DNA of 57,049 nt from RGIG8775 sp045660295 (lineage in GTDB: Bacteria > Bacillota > Clostridia > Oscillospirales > CAG-272): contig JAZRDN010000029.1 of NCBI GenBank assembly GCA_045660295.1, positions 1 to 57,049 on the forward strand, in the 5' to 3' direction. Shown here one piece after another: positions 7,330 to 16,292 of the stretch. The position numbers were made by a program, and so were the translations under genes. Position 1 is the first letter of the stretch; each line of letters begins with the position of its first letter. The notes beneath the pieces are model-generated. The model made no database searches. It worked only from the letters and a program-made list of their open reading frames with translations, and was not told the DNA's origin.

Positions 7330-10300
7330 TTACGATACGGGGTTAACGGAGTTATCGGGGTTGTTATAGTCTATGCGGTAAATAAGATCGACATTCCATG
7401 TTTCGCCCTTTGCGGGAATGTATACGGTATCGTTATTGTTTTTTGTCCCGGTGGCGGTGGTATCCTTACAAACCGGTGTGGGATCGTTGGACGAGGTAAA
7501 GGAAGGATACCACTTATTGTCGCCGTGAGTGCCGCTTTTAAGCTCGGGGTCTATTTCAGCGGGGTCGAAAACACCCTTTCTCGCCATAATGTATGCCGAG
7601 TCTACCTTGGTGCTGGCGTCGGTAATGTTAAAGCCGACCTTGGCGTAAATTCCGTTATTGTTGTCACCGATATACTCGGCGTAACGGTTGTCAACACTGT
7701 TTCCAAGATAACTGCACTCGCTTATCACAGCGCCGTTTTTGACATAGCCATCGGAGAACGAGGTTACTTCATTATTATTTTTGACATCTGTAACCTCATA
7801 TTTTTCGGTGTCTATAACGAAAAGCTTATTGCCGGCGGCGTCCAGAAGGTTTACCGTGTTGCAAAGATCGGGGGCATCAAAATTCCCTTTATCCACCTCC
7901 ATAAGATCCTGGCGTGCGAAGGTAAACATCTGAAGGTAGGTTTGACCCTTCTTGGGCACGAAATCGGATGTGAGGAATTCCAAGGAACGCTTCATTCTCA
8001 AGCCGTTTGTGTCGAACTTGAATATCTGCGTATGCTTCATAACTTTTTCTTCGGGTGAGTTGCAACGGTTAAGCTCTGTTACTTGCTCTACGTCGAGTGT
8101 TGTTCCGGTATATTCGCCTGCTTCCGAAAGGGAAATGCGCTTGCCGTCAAGCAGGAACACGGGGGGTTGGAGAAGATTTTCGTCTCCGTGGAAGCCTCCT
8201 ATTGCGTCATCGGATCGACCGCTTTCTATGCCGTTATTTGCCTTGGTTTCAAAAATCGCAACACAGATTTCACCTTGTCGGAGCACCTGGTAGAGCTGTG
8301 TGAAGCTGCCGTCTCCGTTCTTTTCTACAATAAAGCCCTTGTTTATACGGTACATATTGACGTTAGTATCAGTTTTTTTCTGATAAACGAAGGGATATTC
8401 AATATAGTAATCACCGCTTTCATCGGTTGTCTGAACATAGACAGTAACGTTGCCGTAGAGACCGCCCTCCTCAGCAGGCGCGTCTACCTTCACAATAACA
8501 CCGTTTTCAACAGCGGTAGGCGTAGGGTCTTTGTATTCACCGTCAAGTGTAACGCTGTTTATGCGAACAAAATCGCCGCCGCTTATCTTCTTAAGGCTGA
8601 AGGCGTGGTCGCCGTCCTCAACATCTGCAAGAAGAATATGGTTTCTGCCTATGGGAAGTCTTATTATGCTTGTTTCGTCGTCAACAGTAAGCTCAAATAC
8701 AGACTCATTTACACTTGCGAGACCGCGAGAAGAATCAAGGCTTATATAAACCTTTCCGTCACAGTTTGCGTTGAAGTTGAATATTGCGCCTTCGTTGTTG
8801 AACGCGAGACCATTGCCCTCAAAGCTCTCTATCTCGGAGCACTCGAAGAGGTTGCCGTTGTCGCGAACGAATTTTTCTTCGTAGTTTCCGTCAAAGTAGG
8901 TTTCCTCGTCGGATCCAGTGTTGTTAAGAGTAAGAGGAAGAGGTATTTTTGCCGCTGCGCCATAGGTTTTTACGCCGGCAACCGTGGTGTAGGGGCGCAC
9001 GTAGATGTAGCTGTTATCGGGAACGCCCGTGGGAACTCCGGTGATCTCTGCGGTAGCAAAATAGTTGTAGCCTTTGGTCTTGGCGTATATCGGGTCCTCA
9101 TTGCCGTCCTCTTTTATGTATTTGAAGACGGAGGGGGTTGCCACGCTCTTTACGTCATTCGATTCTCCGTCGTAAATAACCTGGAACTCAAAGCCCGCTG
9201 TGCCGTAATATTTATGGTCGATACCTGCCAGCAAGCGGATGTCGGTTGTATACACTGTTTCATCGCCGATTTGCTGGCTTTTCGGAGATGTCTGGATTCC
9301 AGCTATTTCAGCTGTTCCCGAGTAGTTGGTGGTGTAAGCATCTGCGGTAATGTTAGCGGCATTTCCGCAGGCGGTCTCCGCGAGCAGTTTGATACCCTCG
9401 GATTTTGCCGCCATTCTGTAGAAAGCAAGGTCGTATACCTGTACGTTCGAGGCCGGCGTCTTTGTGTCTCCGTCTCCGATATAGGGCAGATAGCCGTCAA
9501 CGTAGTATCTTGCCAGACCCGTAACGTCGTCGTAAACTATAGCCACCGAGGTGGGGTCGGCGTTGGGGTCGGTTTCGATTGCCAGCGTGTGTCCGTCGGC
9601 ATCGTAGAGCTTTTCATAGTCTCCGTCCGTATTCTTTACATAGAGCAGACCGTCGTTTGCTTCGGCGTAGAGGAGTCCGAGCTCGAGTGTGGTGTTGGCA
9701 TCGGTTCTCGTCAGCTCAACAAGCGGATAATAGATGTTAGTGTCTGCGGAATATTTGGTAAATTTGATTGTTGACTCAATGACCGTAACGCTGTTTTTAA
9801 GTTTAAGTACCGCGTCGGTGTTGAGGTCGGTCATTTCGTGCTCCATATCTGCGGATTTGATAGTCAAGGATTTAATATCAAACTGACCCTTTGACGCACT
9901 ACCGTAGTAATAACGAATACGCTGGTTAGAAGTATTGCGTCTGTTGTATACACCGACAAATTGGTCGTCGCTTATATCTTTTGCCGGAACTTTTCCCTCG
10001 GCATCAAGGTAAAGAAGGTTTCCGTCAAGGTAGAAAGATACACAGGGGTGTTTATCATGCTTGGTAAGGCTTTCATCATAGATAACTTTAATTGTCTGCC
10101 AACCATTACCCTCCAAAAGCGCGGGAGTACCGTCCTTATAGTAAAGAGGTTTTCCGCGAGCAACAACCTGATCTTTTCCATTTTCATCTTTTTCTTTAAT
10201 CTCGTCATAGTAATGAGTGTAAAGCTGTACGTCGCCGTCCTCATTCTCTTTCGCCTGGATAAGTGGCTGTGAGGTTGCGTTACCGTTGTTATCTTCACGT

Positions 10301-12519
10301 CTTATGGTAAAGAAACCTAAGGCTTGATTTGCGGTAGGTGCAACGTTTTTCAAGGTGTGCTCAAAGGAGTAAACTCCTGTAGCGCTGTGTGGGAAGAATA
10401 AATCCTGCCAACCGCCGCCACTACTCGTTATATTGACGTAGTCTGTATCGCCGTAGTTGGTGTTTATTTCATCACCGGTTGCGTTGTATTTTTTTACATA
10501 ACTCGATATATTGAAGCTTGTGCCGCTTGTAATAATACCGTGTACATCTCCTGTTACAGTTTCGTTTGAGGAGTTTCCGTTTGCCACAATTGACTTGCTA
10601 TTATTGGGGAAAACATAGCTTCCAAAATCGATGTCAAGAAGTGTGCCGTCCTGCTCGTTTACCGCGTTCTCGGTCATGAATATAGGATAGTTACCCTCAT
10701 AGAGCTTGATGTTGTCAAGAGAAGCATTTATAGTGGAATTGTTGTAATAAAACAATCCAAGGTACTCGCCGCGTGCGCCAACGTTTGCAGCGGTGAGCGT
10801 CATTTTAGAATATGCTACTTGCGTTTCCTTTTTCTCATCGGTATACTCTACGTCATAGTATGTAAGACCGTCGGCAGACTTGTATATGGTATGGTTTGCC
10901 GTTGTTGTTTCGTCAACTACGATAAGTCCGCTTGCAGTGCTTGTATCAAGAGTTTCCGTGTGATTGGTTATGGCAGATATATCATATCCGTTAAGCGTTC
11001 TTTTACCGGTGGCGTTGTTCCAAGTATAAATATCCTTGGGCTCTGTCGCGCCAACGTATTTGCCGTCTATATAAAAGGCAAAGGTTCTTCTGAGCTTGAC
11101 CGCGGAGTTCTTAGCTGTATCTGTCGAACTAAAGCTTCCGAACATATCTGCATTTGACATGTCGTTAACACACACTACCGCTATGTGTGTCCACTCGTTG
11201 CCACTTATGTTCACTCCGGCGATACGCGTTGAAGTGTTGGTTCCGGTATAAAGGTTTCCGTCTTTGTCTAAATAAAGCGCATAAGATACATTTCCCAAGC
11301 CTCCGTCCTCGTAAGTGATTATTTGGCGGAGAGCGGAGTCGCTGTGCGTGGTGTTCCTTATTTCAAATTCAAGAACCCACGAGGACGTGGAGAGCGTTTG
11401 ATATGTTTGGTCTCTGATGCCGAATCCGTCGCTGGGGCCGAGGTCGACGTTGTTTACGACGCCGCTTAAAATGGTAACATATGAGTTGTCGCCCTCCGTG
11501 GCTTTTTTGATGTTCTCATTTCCGTATGCGAAATCATAGGTGCCATTGCTGGGTTTCGCGCCGTTTCTAGTGGTGCCTTCGGTTAGAGAATCAAATCCCT
11601 CAAAGTTGTTTTGATAGTAGTACGGGAGACCCTCGGGAGTTGCTATCGGATACATTCTTATATCATCAACATCAAAGCTCCAGCTTAAATTTGTTTTAGC
11701 GTTCAAAAGTTGAACCGTACCTGAGGTGTCATTTCCAAGAGACAAGTCTTTGAGAAGGAAGCTGTCACTCCACGTTTTGTTAACATAGTTTTTGCTGGGA
11801 TCTGCGTTCGAAGCTCTAAAGTCGGTCGTTATTCTTGCGCTTTCGATATAAGGGTCTCCGTTTATGTATACGCTTACAGTGTTTGTCACATCGTACCAGC
11901 GAACAGAGATTTCCATAAACTCGTCGGCGGCGGCGGGCTCGTAAATGAGGACAGGGGTTGTACTAGTGTCACTAATGCCAAGAATGTCAAGGTTTGAGGC
12001 GTATATTCTGCCCAATCCGTCTGTTTGAAGAATTGCTCTGCAGGTTCCGGCACCTCCACGGCGAAGTTCCACAAGGTTTATCATTGTGTCCTTGTCGTCG
12101 GCATCGCCGCCTTTTGCTCTGAATCTAAAATCAAAAGCAACCGCATTGCGAAGCATTTCTTCGCCGATATTGAAAGCTCCTATTCTTCCACTGCCTTTGT
12201 CGTTGTTGCTAAAGGTATGGTTAAGATATTTGTTGCCGTTTTCATCGATTATCTTGCTTGTGCCATTGGGCGTTGAGTTAAAAGTCGTGTCTTTGAGGGG
12301 ATTACATAATAGCCCATCCTTGGTGGTAACCGTAGTGCTATGAAGATATGTCGGAAGGTAAAAGGTTGTGCCTTCATAGTTTTCAAAGTCGTAGTGATAG
12401 TAGTATTCGCCGTATTCGGGAATAGCTCCCTCGGTTTCGGCGGATATTGGGATGTACAGCATAGGCAGTATCATAAGAACAGCCAATGCAAAAGCCCAAA
12501 AACGAGTGATGTTTTTCAT
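7330..12519 (-). CDS. large secreted protein with multiple LamG/concanavalin-like domains
   Basis: This 1,729-residue protein has a clear signal peptide (MKNITRFWAFALAVLMILPM, cleavage probably after ISA near residue 27). At least four stretches look like LamG or concanavalin-type beta sandwiches: roughly 40-310, 310-620, 640-910 and 920-1080. They share openings such as YYHYDFE, YYYQNNFE and LLDIDFG, and SVRWYDVTNTVSVYINGDPY-like strands. Two further beta-rich regions follow, and no catalytic motif is evident. There is no LPXTG or other C-terminal anchor, so it is probably released or non-covalently surface bound, perhaps recognising glycans. AAGGAG lies between two in-frame ATGs and favours the second, at 12519. 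Family not recognised beyond the domain fold. Confidence 0.8.
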   Translation of the reverse strand: MKNITRFWAFALAVLMILPMLYIPISAETEGAIPEYGEYYYHYDFENYEGTTFYLPTYLHSTTVTTKDGLLCNPLKDTTFNSTPNGTSKIIDENGNKYLNHTFSNNDKGSGRIGAFNIGEEMLRNAVAFDFRFRAKGGDADDKDTMINLVELRRGGAGTCRAILQTDGLGRIYASNLDILGISDTSTTPVLIYEPAAADEFMEISVRWYDVTNTVSVYINGDPYIESARITTDFRASNADPSKNYVNKTWSDSFLLKDLSLGNDTSGTVQLLNAKTNLSWSFDVDDIRMYPIATPEGLPYYYQNNFEGFDSLTEGTTRNGAKPSNGTYDFAYGNENIKKATEGDNSYVTILSGVVNNVDLGPSDGFGIRDQTYQTLSTSSWVLEFEIRNTTHSDSALRQIITYEDGGLGNVSYALYLDKDGNLYTGTNTSTRIAGVNISGNEWTHIAVVCVNDMSNADMFGSFSSTDTAKNSAVKLRRTFAFYIDGKYVGATEPKDIYTWNNATGKRTLNGYDISAITNHTETLDTSTASGLIVVDETTTANHTIYKSADGLTYYDVEYTDEKKETQVAYSKMTLTAANVGARGEYLGLFYYNNSTINASLDNIKLYEGNYPIFMTENAVNEQDGTLLDIDFGSYVFPNNSKSIVANGNSSNETVTGDVHGIITSGTSFNISSYVKKYNATGDEINTNYGDTDYVNITSSGGGWQDLFFPHSATGVYSFEHTLKNVAPTANQALGFFTIRREDNNGNATSQPLIQAKENEDGDVQLYTHYYDEIKEKDENGKDQVVARGKPLYYKDGTPALLEGNGWQTIKVIYDESLTKHDKHPCVSFYLDGNLLYLDAEGKVPAKDISDDQFVGVYNRRNTSNQRIRYYYGSASKGQFDIKSLTIKSADMEHEMTDLNTDAVLKLKNSVTVIESTIKFTKYSADTNIYYPLVELTRTDANTTLELGLLYAEANDGLLYVKNTDGDYEKLYDADGHTLAIETDPNADPTSVAIVYDDVTGLARYYVDGYLPYIGDGDTKTPASNVQVYDLAFYRMAAKSEGIKLLAETACGNAANITADAYTTNYSGTAEIAGIQTSPKSQQIGDETVYTTDIRLLAGIDHKYYGTAGFEFQVIYDGESNDVKSVATPSVFKYIKEDGNEDPIYAKTKGYNYFATAEITGVPTGVPDNSYIYVRPYTTVAGVKTYGAAAKIPLPLTLNNTGSDEETYFDGNYEEKFVRDNGNLFECSEIESFEGNGLAFNNEGAIFNFNANCDGKVYISLDSSRGLASVNESVFELTVDDETSIIRLPIGRNHILLADVEDGDHAFSLKKISGGDFVRINSVTLDGEYKDPTPTAVENGVIVKVDAPAEEGGLYGNVTVYVQTTDESGDYYIEYPFVYQKKTDTNVNMYRINKGFIVEKNGDGSFTQLYQVLRQGEICVAIFETKANNGIESGRSDDAIGGFHGDENLLQPPVFLLDGKRISLSEAGEYTGTTLDVEQVTELNRCNSPEEKVMKHTQIFKFDTNGLRMKRSLEFLTSDFVPKKGQTYLQMFTFARQDLMEVDKGNFDAPDLCNTVNLLDAAGNKLFVIDTEKYEVTDVKNNNEVTSFSDGYVKNGAVISECSYLGNSVDNRYAEYIGDNNNGIYAKVGFNITDASTKVDSAYIMARKGVFDPAEIDPELKSGTHGDNKWYPSFTSSNDPTPVCKDTTATGTKNNNDTVYIPAKGETWNVDLIYRIDYNNPDNSVNPVS

Positions 12520-12671
12520 GTTTTTCTCCTTCATAATTTAGTAGTTTTTTGAAATGTGCAGTTTCCTACACATATTTTTGCGCGGAATGGTATATTTTTT
12601 TGAAAAACACGAGCGGATTTACAAAACTATTGTTTCGGATATGCAATATTTTTGCCGTTTTTATTGAATGG

Positions 12672-12714
12672 TTTCAACTTTACGTGCGCTATTTAATTTT
12701 TATCACCGCACATC
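12672..12714. repeat. short repeat shared with the rnmV 3' end
   Basis: This roughly 43-bp segment (TTTACGTG.GCTATTT..., then ATCACCGCAC.TCGTGCG) is almost identical to 14520-14562, where it overlaps the last codons of rnmV. It lies in the 411-base gap between the large secreted protein and punA. The rest of that gap holds the punA promoter and a relic of element P. Confidence 0.7.
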
Positions 12715-12812
12715 GTGCGTAGGGGTTAGAAGCGGAAGCAGATAAAGGGGTTGTAGCTTCCGACGATGACGTAACCGATGCGCCAATGTCGGCGGATAGC
12801 GAATATAAGTCA

Positions 12813-12841
12813 TTGACTTGACGGAAAATATGTGATATAAT
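12813..12841 (+). promoter_or_regulatory. sigma-A promoter for punA
   Basis: TTGACT, a 17-base spacer and TATAAT. A relic of element P begins 3 bases after the -10 box, as in the pheST leader. Confidence 0.85.
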
Positions 12842-12843
12842 AA

Positions 12844-12895
12844 GGTAGCAATCCCTAAGGGCTCGCTCGTTTCGCGTGAGCTTTTAGAAGTTACC
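12844..12895. repeat. element P, short relic (punA leader)
   Basis: A 52-bp inverted repeat keeps only the element P ends: GGTAGC...GGGCTCG on the left and GAGCTTTTAGAAGTTACC on the right. The whole internal part is missing, so it folds as one hairpin in the punA 5' leader. Confidence 0.7.
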
Positions 12896-12930
12896 ATATT
12901 ACAACTTTTGAAATCTGAAGGAGCAGGTCT

Positions 12931-13755
12931 ATGGAATACACATACAAGGATTACAAAGAAAGCGCGGAATACATAAAAGCGCGATTGGGCGGCTTTGTGC
13001 CCAAGGTGGCGATGATACTCGGCTCGGGTCTGGGCTATCTTGGCGACGAGGTCGAGGACGGGATTGCCGTTTCTTACGGCGACATACCGCATTTCAAGGC
13101 GTCTACCGCGCCCGGGCACAAGGGCAGATTTGTTTTCGGCAGACTTGAGGGCAAGGCGGTGGCTGTCATGCAGGGGCGCATGCACCACTACGAGGGCTAT
13201 TCGTATGACGAGGTGTCCTACGCGGTGAGAGTGCTCCGTCTGCTTGGCTGTGAGACGCTTATCGTTACCAACGCCGCCGGCTGTGTGCGTACCGACTGGC
13301 AGGCGGGTGACCTGATGCTTATTACAGACCATATAAAGATGTTTTCGGAGTCTCCGCTCAGGGGCGCGAATATACCCGAGTTCGGAGTCCGTTTCCCCGA
13401 CGCTTCGCACCTTTACACGCTACGTTTGCTTGACTTGGCGCGTCAGACGGCGTCAGAGCTTGGCTTGACGCTTCGTGAGGGTGTGTATTTCTACTGCTAC
13501 GGACCGCAGTACGAGACCCCTGCCGAGGTGCGCGCGGCGCGGATTCTCGGAGGCGACGCGGTAGGAATGTCCACCGCACCCGAGGTCATCGTGGCGGGGC
13601 ATTGCGGCATGGAGGTGCTTGGATTTACCTTGTTAAGCAACATGGCTGCGGGAATACTCGACCAACCCCTTTCGGAGCAGGAGGTTCTCGAGGCGGGAGA
13701 GACCGCTCGCGATAGCTTTTCTCAGCTTATCCGAGCTTGTCTCAGAAAGCTGTAG
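12931..13755 (+). CDS. punA: purine nucleoside phosphorylase, trimeric type
   Basis: This 274-residue enzyme splits purine nucleosides with phosphate to the free base and (deoxy)ribose 1-phosphate. Family signatures are MILGSGLG (phosphate site), GRMHHYEGYS, TNAAG, YGPQYETPAEVR, VGMSTAPEVIVA and LLSNMAAGI. The length is typical of the trimeric PNP/MTAP family. A ribosome binding site, GAAGGAG, lies 8 bases before the ATG. It is a single-gene unit whose product feeds pentose 1-phosphates to deoB, also in this window. Confidence 0.95.
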   Translation: MEYTYKDYKESAEYIKARLGGFVPKVAMILGSGLGYLGDEVEDGIAVSYGDIPHFKASTAPGHKGRFVFGRLEGKAVAVMQGRMHHYEGYSYDEVSYAVRVLRLLGCETLIVTNAAGCVRTDWQAGDLMLITDHIKMFSESPLRGANIPEFGVRFPDASHLYTLRLLDLARQTASELGLTLREGVYFYCYGPQYETPAEVRAARILGGDAVGMSTAPEVIVAGHCGMEVLGFTLLSNMAAGILDQPLSEQEVLEAGETARDSFSQLIRACLRKL

Positions 13756-13812
13756 TTTGCTTTTTCCTGCCATGGGATTGGCGGAAAACGAGAAAATTAA
13801 CAGTTTTGTCAC

Positions 13813-13841
13813 TTGATTTTCCAGTGGAAAAATGTTATACT
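13813..13841 (+). promoter_or_regulatory. sigma-A promoter for the DtxR-type regulator
   Basis: TTGATT, a 17-base spacer and TATACT lie about 40 bases before the ATG. The spacer contains TTTTCCAGTGGAAAAA, an inverted repeat (TTTTCCA/TGGAAAA) that could be an operator for autoregulation. Confidence 0.75.
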
Positions 13842-13880
13842 GGGTCATAAGTAATTATAGAAAAAACACGGAGGTCGGAA

Positions 13881-14249
13881 ATGCACACCAACGAATCTGC
13901 GGAAATGTATCTTGAATGTATCCTTGAGCTGACTAACGAGCACGGAGAGGTACGCTCGATAGACGTTGCCAGAAAAACGGGCTACTCCAAGCCCAGCATA
14001 AGCCGCGCTATGGGTCTGCTTAAAAAGAGCGGGCACATCGACGTTGATGCGGGCGGTTATATAACCCTTAGCGAAAGCGGTCGCGCCATCGCTGAGAAGA
14101 TACTTGAACGCCACCGACTTATAACCGATTTCCTTATCAAGATAGGAGTCAGCTCCGACACCGCCGCCGAGGACGCGTGCAAGATAGAACACGTTATCAG
14201 CGACGAGTCCTTTGCCAAGATAAAGGAATACGCGGGGAAGATAGGGTAG
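13881..14249 (+). CDS. DtxR/MntR-family metal-dependent transcription regulator
   Basis: This 122-residue protein has an N-terminal winged helix (ESAEMYLECILELTNEHGEV..., recognition region KTGYSKPSISRAMGLLKKSG) and a short dimerisation domain (ERHRLITDFLIKIGVSSDTAAEDACKIEHVISDE). The sequence HRLITDFL...A.EDACKIEHVIS is the usual metal-binding and dimer segment of the iron- and manganese-dependent repressors. There is no C-terminal SH3-like domain, so it is MntR-like in length. GGAGG lies 6-10 bases before the ATG. Which metal it senses is not decided by the sequence. A palindrome in its own promoter suggests autoregulation. Confidence 0.9.
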   Translation: MHTNESAEMYLECILELTNEHGEVRSIDVARKTGYSKPSISRAMGLLKKSGHIDVDAGGYITLSESGRAIAEKILERHRLITDFLIKIGVSSDTAAEDACKIEHVISDESFAKIKEYAGKIG

Positions 14250-14262
14250 GAGGTTTTGGAGG

Positions 14263-14470
14263 TTGTTAGATAGTTTTGAGGTGGTTTTTGTTCCTTTTTG
14301 AAAAAAGGAACCGAAAAACTTTTGGCGCGGGGTAAAGATTTATTTGGATTTGTGCCTCTGACTGAAGTTTGCGACAACTGCTTGGGGCGTTTAGTGCGTA
14401 GCCGTGACAATTGCTCCCGCAAGCGCCCGTGACCCCTTCCCCAAACGCTCCACAAGGTTAGATTTGAGTC
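14263..14470 (-). repeat. element B, copy 2 (reverse)
   Basis: A full copy on the minus strand with the same ordered boxes. The first hairpin is imperfect here (GTTTGGGG against CACGGGCGC), while the final one is the GGTTCC...GGAAC type. In its own orientation it is preceded by an element A-type hairpin and ends against the 3' end of the DtxR-type gene. Confidence 0.85.
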
Positions 14471-14492
14471 GGTAAATGGCATACAAAAGCAA

Positions 14493-14517
14493 AGGCGCCC
14501 GCGTTTAGGGGGCGCCT
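14493..14517. terminator. bidirectional hairpin between the regulator and rnmV
   Basis: An 8-bp stem AGGCGCCC/GGGCGCCT has a GCGTTTAGG loop (CCTAAACGC on the minus strand). TGATTTT follows on the plus strand and TTTGCTTTTG on the minus strand. On the minus side it is preceded by GCACACGTAAAA, as at 41.06 and 53.37 kb. Confidence 0.7.
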
Positions 14518-14519
14518 GA

Positions 14520-14562
14520 TTTTACGTGTGCTATTTTAATTTTTATCACCGCACGTCGTGCG
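14520..14562. repeat. short repeat overlapping the rnmV C-terminus
   Basis: Nearly identical to 12672-12714. It carries the rnmV stop codon and its last five codons, and contains the palindrome CCGCACGTCGTGCG. Confidence 0.65.
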
Positions 14563-15142
14563 CTGACCTATTGACGAGGACGAGGTATTTTTCGTAGGGG
14601 CAGATTAATTTTATCGCTTCGAGGAGAGCGTTTGGGGTCATTCCGGGTGGAAGCCCTAACGCCGCCGCAAGCGCGTCTCGCCTTTCGCGGCTGTTTTCGC
14701 CGCCTGTCAAGCCGTCAATGTAGAAATCTACCTTTGAGATGGGATTGTCGGCTATCGGTTCGCCGTTTTCGGTGTAGGGAAGCAACAGCTCGCGCAGCAG
14801 GTTGTTCTTCATTCCCTCAACACCCAGCGTTCCCTCGGCAGAGGGGGCGTTTTTTCTTTTTTCCTTGCCCTCTATGCGCGGAATGTAAAGCTGAATCAGC
14901 CTTTCCTTCGGAATTGCGCTCGTGATGTGGGAGCGGATAAGCTTGCCCGCCCCGTCGCTGTCGGTCAGCACTATTATTTTTGAGCTTTTCGCAAGCGCGC
15001 GGATAAGCGCCAGCTTTTCCTTTTTGTTGAACACCCCAAAGCCGTCGGTGGTCACCACGTGCGCCTCAAAGAGCGAGGTTAAACGGATTTTGTCGTATTT
15101 TCCTTCGACTATGACAGGGTAGATTATTCTTAATTTTTCCAT
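14546..15142 (-). CDS. rnmV: ribonuclease M5 (toprim), 5S rRNA maturation
   Basis: This 198-residue toprim nuclease trims 5S rRNA precursors in low-GC Gram-positive bacteria. Toprim motifs are IVEGKYDKI (catalytic Glu) and LTDSDGAGKLIRS (DxD). They are followed by GTLGVEGM and a C-terminal DUF4093-like region (about 105-190). Its start codon lies one base past the stop of uppP, so the two are translationally coupled. The last residues (SAHDVR) are written by a short repeat also found at 12.7 kb. Confidence 0.9.
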   Translation of the reverse strand: MEKLRIIYPVIVEGKYDKIRLTSLFEAHVVTTDGFGVFNKKEKLALIRALAKSSKIIVLTDSDGAGKLIRSHITSAIPKERLIQLYIPRIEGKEKRKNAPSAEGTLGVEGMKNNLLRELLLPYTENGEPIADNPISKVDFYIDGLTGGENSRERRDALAAALGLPPGMTPNALLEAIKLICPYEKYLVLVNRSAHDVR

Positions 15143-15143
15143 A

Positions 15144-16004
15144 TCAGCCTGCTATCAGGAAATATATCAGCACCAGCGCGCCGAGGGCTATTCGGTAGAT
15201 GCCGAAGGCTGTGAAGGTGTGCTTTTTCACAAAGTCCATGAGGAACTTTATCGACACCAGCGAGACGGCGAACGCCACTGCCGAGCCTATGGCGAGAATT
15301 ATCCACGCCTCTGCGGGGACGGCAACCGCTTCGTCTATAACGTAGTCGGCGAATTTCAGCGTGCGAACAAGCGCCGCGCCAAGCATCGTGGGTATTGCCA
15401 TAAAGAACGAGAACTCCGCGGCGGCGGCTCTCGAAAGCCCTAAAAGCATAGCGCCGAGTATGGTCGAGCCGCTTCTGGACGTTCCCGGAATAAGCGAGAG
15501 CATCTGGAACATGCCTATGAAAAAGGCGGTCTTGTAGGTGATGCCGTGGGTGTTGACTATCTGCGGAAGCGAGGCGCTCGGTCTGCGTTCGATAAGTATA
15601 AACGCCACGCCGTAGACGATGAGCGCAAGAGCGACGGTAACGTAGTTGCCAAGATTCTCGTCAAGGAAGTCGTCGGCGAGAACGCCCACCACGCCCGAGG
15701 GGATTATGGCAACGAGAACCTTGAACCAAAGCTCCCATGTGCCTTTCTTTTCGGCAGGGGATTTTGAGGGCGCGAGGGGATTTAGCTTGCCGAAAAAGAG
15801 GATAATGACAGCCAGTATCGCGCCGAGCTGTATCACCACCTCGAACATGCTGTAAAACTCCTCGGAAAAATCGGACGAGCCGACCGAAAGGCTCAAAAAC
15901 TCGTCAAGCAGTATCATGTGACCTGTCGAGCTTACGGGAAGCCACTCGGTGATGCCTTCAACGATTCCGAATATTATCGCGGTTAAAATTTGTATGATTT
16001 TCAT
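15144..16004 (-). CDS. uppP: undecaprenyl-diphosphate phosphatase
   Basis: This 286-residue polytopic membrane protein recycles the lipid carrier of cell wall synthesis by dephosphorylating undecaprenyl diphosphate; it also gives bacitracin resistance. Signatures are the catalytic GIVEGITEWLPVSSTGHMIL and PGTSRSGSTILGAMLLGLSR. About eight hydrophobic helices are visible. The frame extends 14 residues upstream, but AGGAG before the ATG at 16004 sets the start. It is the first gene of a two-gene operon with rnmV. Confidence 0.96.
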   Translation of the reverse strand: MKIIQILTAIIFGIVEGITEWLPVSSTGHMILLDEFLSLSVGSSDFSEEFYSMFEVVIQLGAILAVIILFFGKLNPLAPSKSPAEKKGTWELWFKVLVAIIPSGVVGVLADDFLDENLGNYVTVALALIVYGVAFILIERRPSASLPQIVNTHGITYKTAFFIGMFQMLSLIPGTSRSGSTILGAMLLGLSRAAAAEFSFFMAIPTMLGAALVRTLKFADYVIDEAVAVPAEAWIILAIGSAVAFAVSLVSIKFLMDFVKKHTFTAFGIYRIALGALVLIYFLIAG

Positions 16005-16091
16005 GTTTACTCCTGTTATGTGTTTTTGAGCGCACTGTGCGCGCAATAAAAGTTTTTGACCACCTTTTGTGCCGAAGAAAGAACAACGGGG

Positions 16092-16291
16092 TTAAAACTA
16101 ACTTTGTGGAGCGATTTGGGAAGGGGCCCAAACGCTTGCGGGAGCTATTGTAATTGGTGTGTGCAAAACTTTCCGTGCAGTTTTCGCAAACAAACGACAG
16201 AGGCACAAAACAAAATAAATACTTACTCCGCGCCAAAAGTTTTTTGCGGAGCTTTTTTTCAAAAAAGCGACATCCGATGTAAAAACTAAAT
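16092..16291 (+). repeat. element B, copy 3
   Basis: A full copy with the arm pair TTTGGG/CCCAAA in the first hairpin and GCGGAGC...GCGAC in the last. Its right end touches the stop codon of the U32 gene. Confidence 0.85.
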
Positions 16292-16292
16292 A

